From NCBI GenBank assembly GCA_006937955.1, contig SSNP01000015.1, forward strand, positions 2,799,006 through 2,863,005: a stretch of 64,000 nucleotides of DNA, written 5' to 3'. Positions 62,901-64,000 of the stretch are shown here, piece after piece (positions within the stretch are counted from its first letter, which is position 1; each line of letters starts with the position of its first letter). The notes under the pieces are model-generated. The model ran no database searches. It was not told where the DNA came from and worked only from the letters and a program-made list of their open reading frames with translations. The DNA comes from Pachypanchax playfairii. Its lineage: Eukaryota > Chordata > Actinopteri > Cyprinodontiformes > Aplocheilidae. Made by a program: the position numbers and the translations under genes.

Positions 62901-64000
62901 GGATGGGTTGGGGTATGGAGGGCTCTGTGTGTGGGTTGCTGCATGTTTGTGTGAACATCTCTGGAATAAACTCCATGCTCAGTATCAAACTCTATTTTCC
63001 CTTCAAAGAAACCAGAGGAAGAAACACAGAAATTTCTGCACCCACAATCCCACCCTCTTGTTTAATTACAAGGAAAAAATGAATTTATATGAATTTCTTT
63101 AACATGTTTTCAAACATTTTTATTGATTCTCAAAGGTTTGTGTATATTCTCAGTCATCCATGCATGATGCGCCCTTCTATCTTCCAAACACAAAGCTGTG
63201 CATCTTACCAAAGAGTAACAATTTTCTCTGTTCTGTTCACACAACATTGTTCCAAAACTCTTGCGGAAAATCATTGTAAGTTCTTACAGTGACTAAGAAG
63301 ACATCACATGTCCAGTGTTGCCAAAACCAGAGGAAACTTTAATAATTTTCAGGTTTCTGATTGTTACTTACGATGTCTCTTTTTTCCAGGGGATTGTTTG
63401 CTTGACCAACCCCAGAAGACCTTAGTTCTTCCTGATGTACTGCCTGGATCATCTTACAGCCTCAACCGTCAGTGTGAGCTGGCCTTTGGAGAAGACTCCA
63501 GGCCGTGTCCTTTAATTCAGCCGCCATGCAGTCGATTGTGGTGTACAGGAAAATCCAGTGGCCATTTGATGTGTATGACCAGGCACTTCCCGTGGGCAGA
63601 CGGCACCCATTGTGGTGATGGACAGGTCTGTGACCGAGGGGTCTGCTCTGCCAAACAAGTCCAAAATATGAAGGTAAAACTCAACACAAAGACCTGAGCA
63701 GTATATCAAAACACACCTGGATGTCTTAAATGGACAATGTTCTATTTTTTTTGGTTTTCCAGGTAGATGGACGCTGGGGGAAGTGGGGTCCATTTGGTTC
63801 CTGTTCACGTACTTGTGGAGGTGGTGTTCAACTATCTAAAAGGGAGTGTAACAACCCAGTTCCATCAAACGGGGGCAAATACTGCCAAGGGGTCCGGGTC
63901 AAATATCGTTCCTGCAACCTACAGCACTGCCTAGACACTGGTAGATGTCACTCAGACAAGACTTTGGACATTAGACAGAAAACTAAGTCCAGCAACAGTT
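56940..64000 (+). CDS. adamts15: ADAMTS metalloprotease, best match ADAMTS15; 3' part beyond the window
   Basis: This is a secreted zinc metalloprotease of the proteoglycan-cleaving ADAMTS group. Visible coding exons are 56940-57896, 61467-61599, 61670-61837, 63390-63673 and 63763-63940 (about 573 residues). In order come a signal peptide ([15 protein letters not shown]), a prodomain with a cysteine-switch-like SRCAVESD (about Cys173), a furin site RAKR (209-212), the catalytic domain with [12 protein letters not shown] (361-372; Zn site split by intron 2 within the fourth residue) and Met-turn MMSPT, a disintegrin-like domain, and the first TSP1 repeat ([17 protein letters not shown], with a WxxW motif). 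The start could also be the in-frame Met at 56952 or 56970. [10 protein letters not shown] and GDCLLDQP favour ADAMTS15 over ADAMTS1 or 8. The a/b copy cannot be told. The phase-1 donor at 63941 ends the last visible exon. Confidence 0.9.
57897..61466. other. adamts15 intron 1 (3.6 kb)
   Basis: No exon fits between the phase-0 donor and the acceptor at 61466. The intron holds a 13-G run at 60889-60901 and unremarkable AT-rich sequence; the ORFs at 58344-58854 have no recognisable domain. Confidence 0.7.
61838..63389. other. adamts15 intron 3 (1.55 kb)
   Basis: No additional exon is needed or seen; the phase-1 donor and acceptor match. Nothing else was recognised in it. Confidence 0.7.

Overview
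The window is vertebrate nuclear DNA, most likely from a ray-finned (teleost) fish. The genes are split by GT/AG introns. The proteins align over their whole length with vertebrate families. The short DNA transposons, the microsatellites and the LINE-tail fragment are of kinds common in fish genomes. There are no bacterial or viral genes, no operons and no CRISPR array. I reconstructed every gene model by hand from splice signals and reading phase.

Layout from left to right. Positions 1-4338 hold a 770-bp TTAA-flanked DNA transposon and otherwise nothing I recognise. Positions 4339-8195 (+) are the last 13 coding exons of c2cd2l (TMEM24), an ER-plasma membrane lipid-transfer protein; its first coding exon was not found and probably lies upstream. 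Positions 10334-10762 (+) are the intronless histone gene h2ax, with a CCAAT-rich promoter and two alternative 3' ends. Positions 16648-37339 (+) are phldb1 (LL5-alpha), with 23 coding exons, an FHA domain, coiled coils and a C-terminal PH domain. Its introns carry a TTAA-type MITE, a solo LTR inserted in an ATT microsatellite, another MITE, a LINE tail, a 10-N assembly gap in poly-C, and an unusual 9-bp minisatellite. Positions 37340-44900 are intergenic and hold candidate conserved non-coding elements plus an inverted second copy of the 770-bp transposon.

Positions 45058-48085 (+) are atf5, a stress-response bZIP factor whose mRNA carries the two-uORF arrangement of ATF4/ATF5 translational control. 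Positions 50381-55552 (-) are stk36 (Fused), in 19 coding exons. Positions 56940-64000 (+) are the first five coding exons of an ADAMTS protease, best matched to adamts15, cut off by the window end. atf5 and stk36 are tail to tail. stk36 and adamts15 are head to head across about 1.4 kb.

From general knowledge, C2CD2L, H2AX, PHLDB1 and ADAMTS15 lie on human 11q23-q25, whereas ATF5 and STK36 lie on other human chromosomes. The segment is therefore a mixed synteny block. The genes do not form one pathway. The most informative signals beyond the genes are the atf5 uORFs, the inverted pair of 98%-like transposon copies around h2ax-phldb1, the LTR inside a microsatellite, and a pair of look-alike cassette exons in phldb1.
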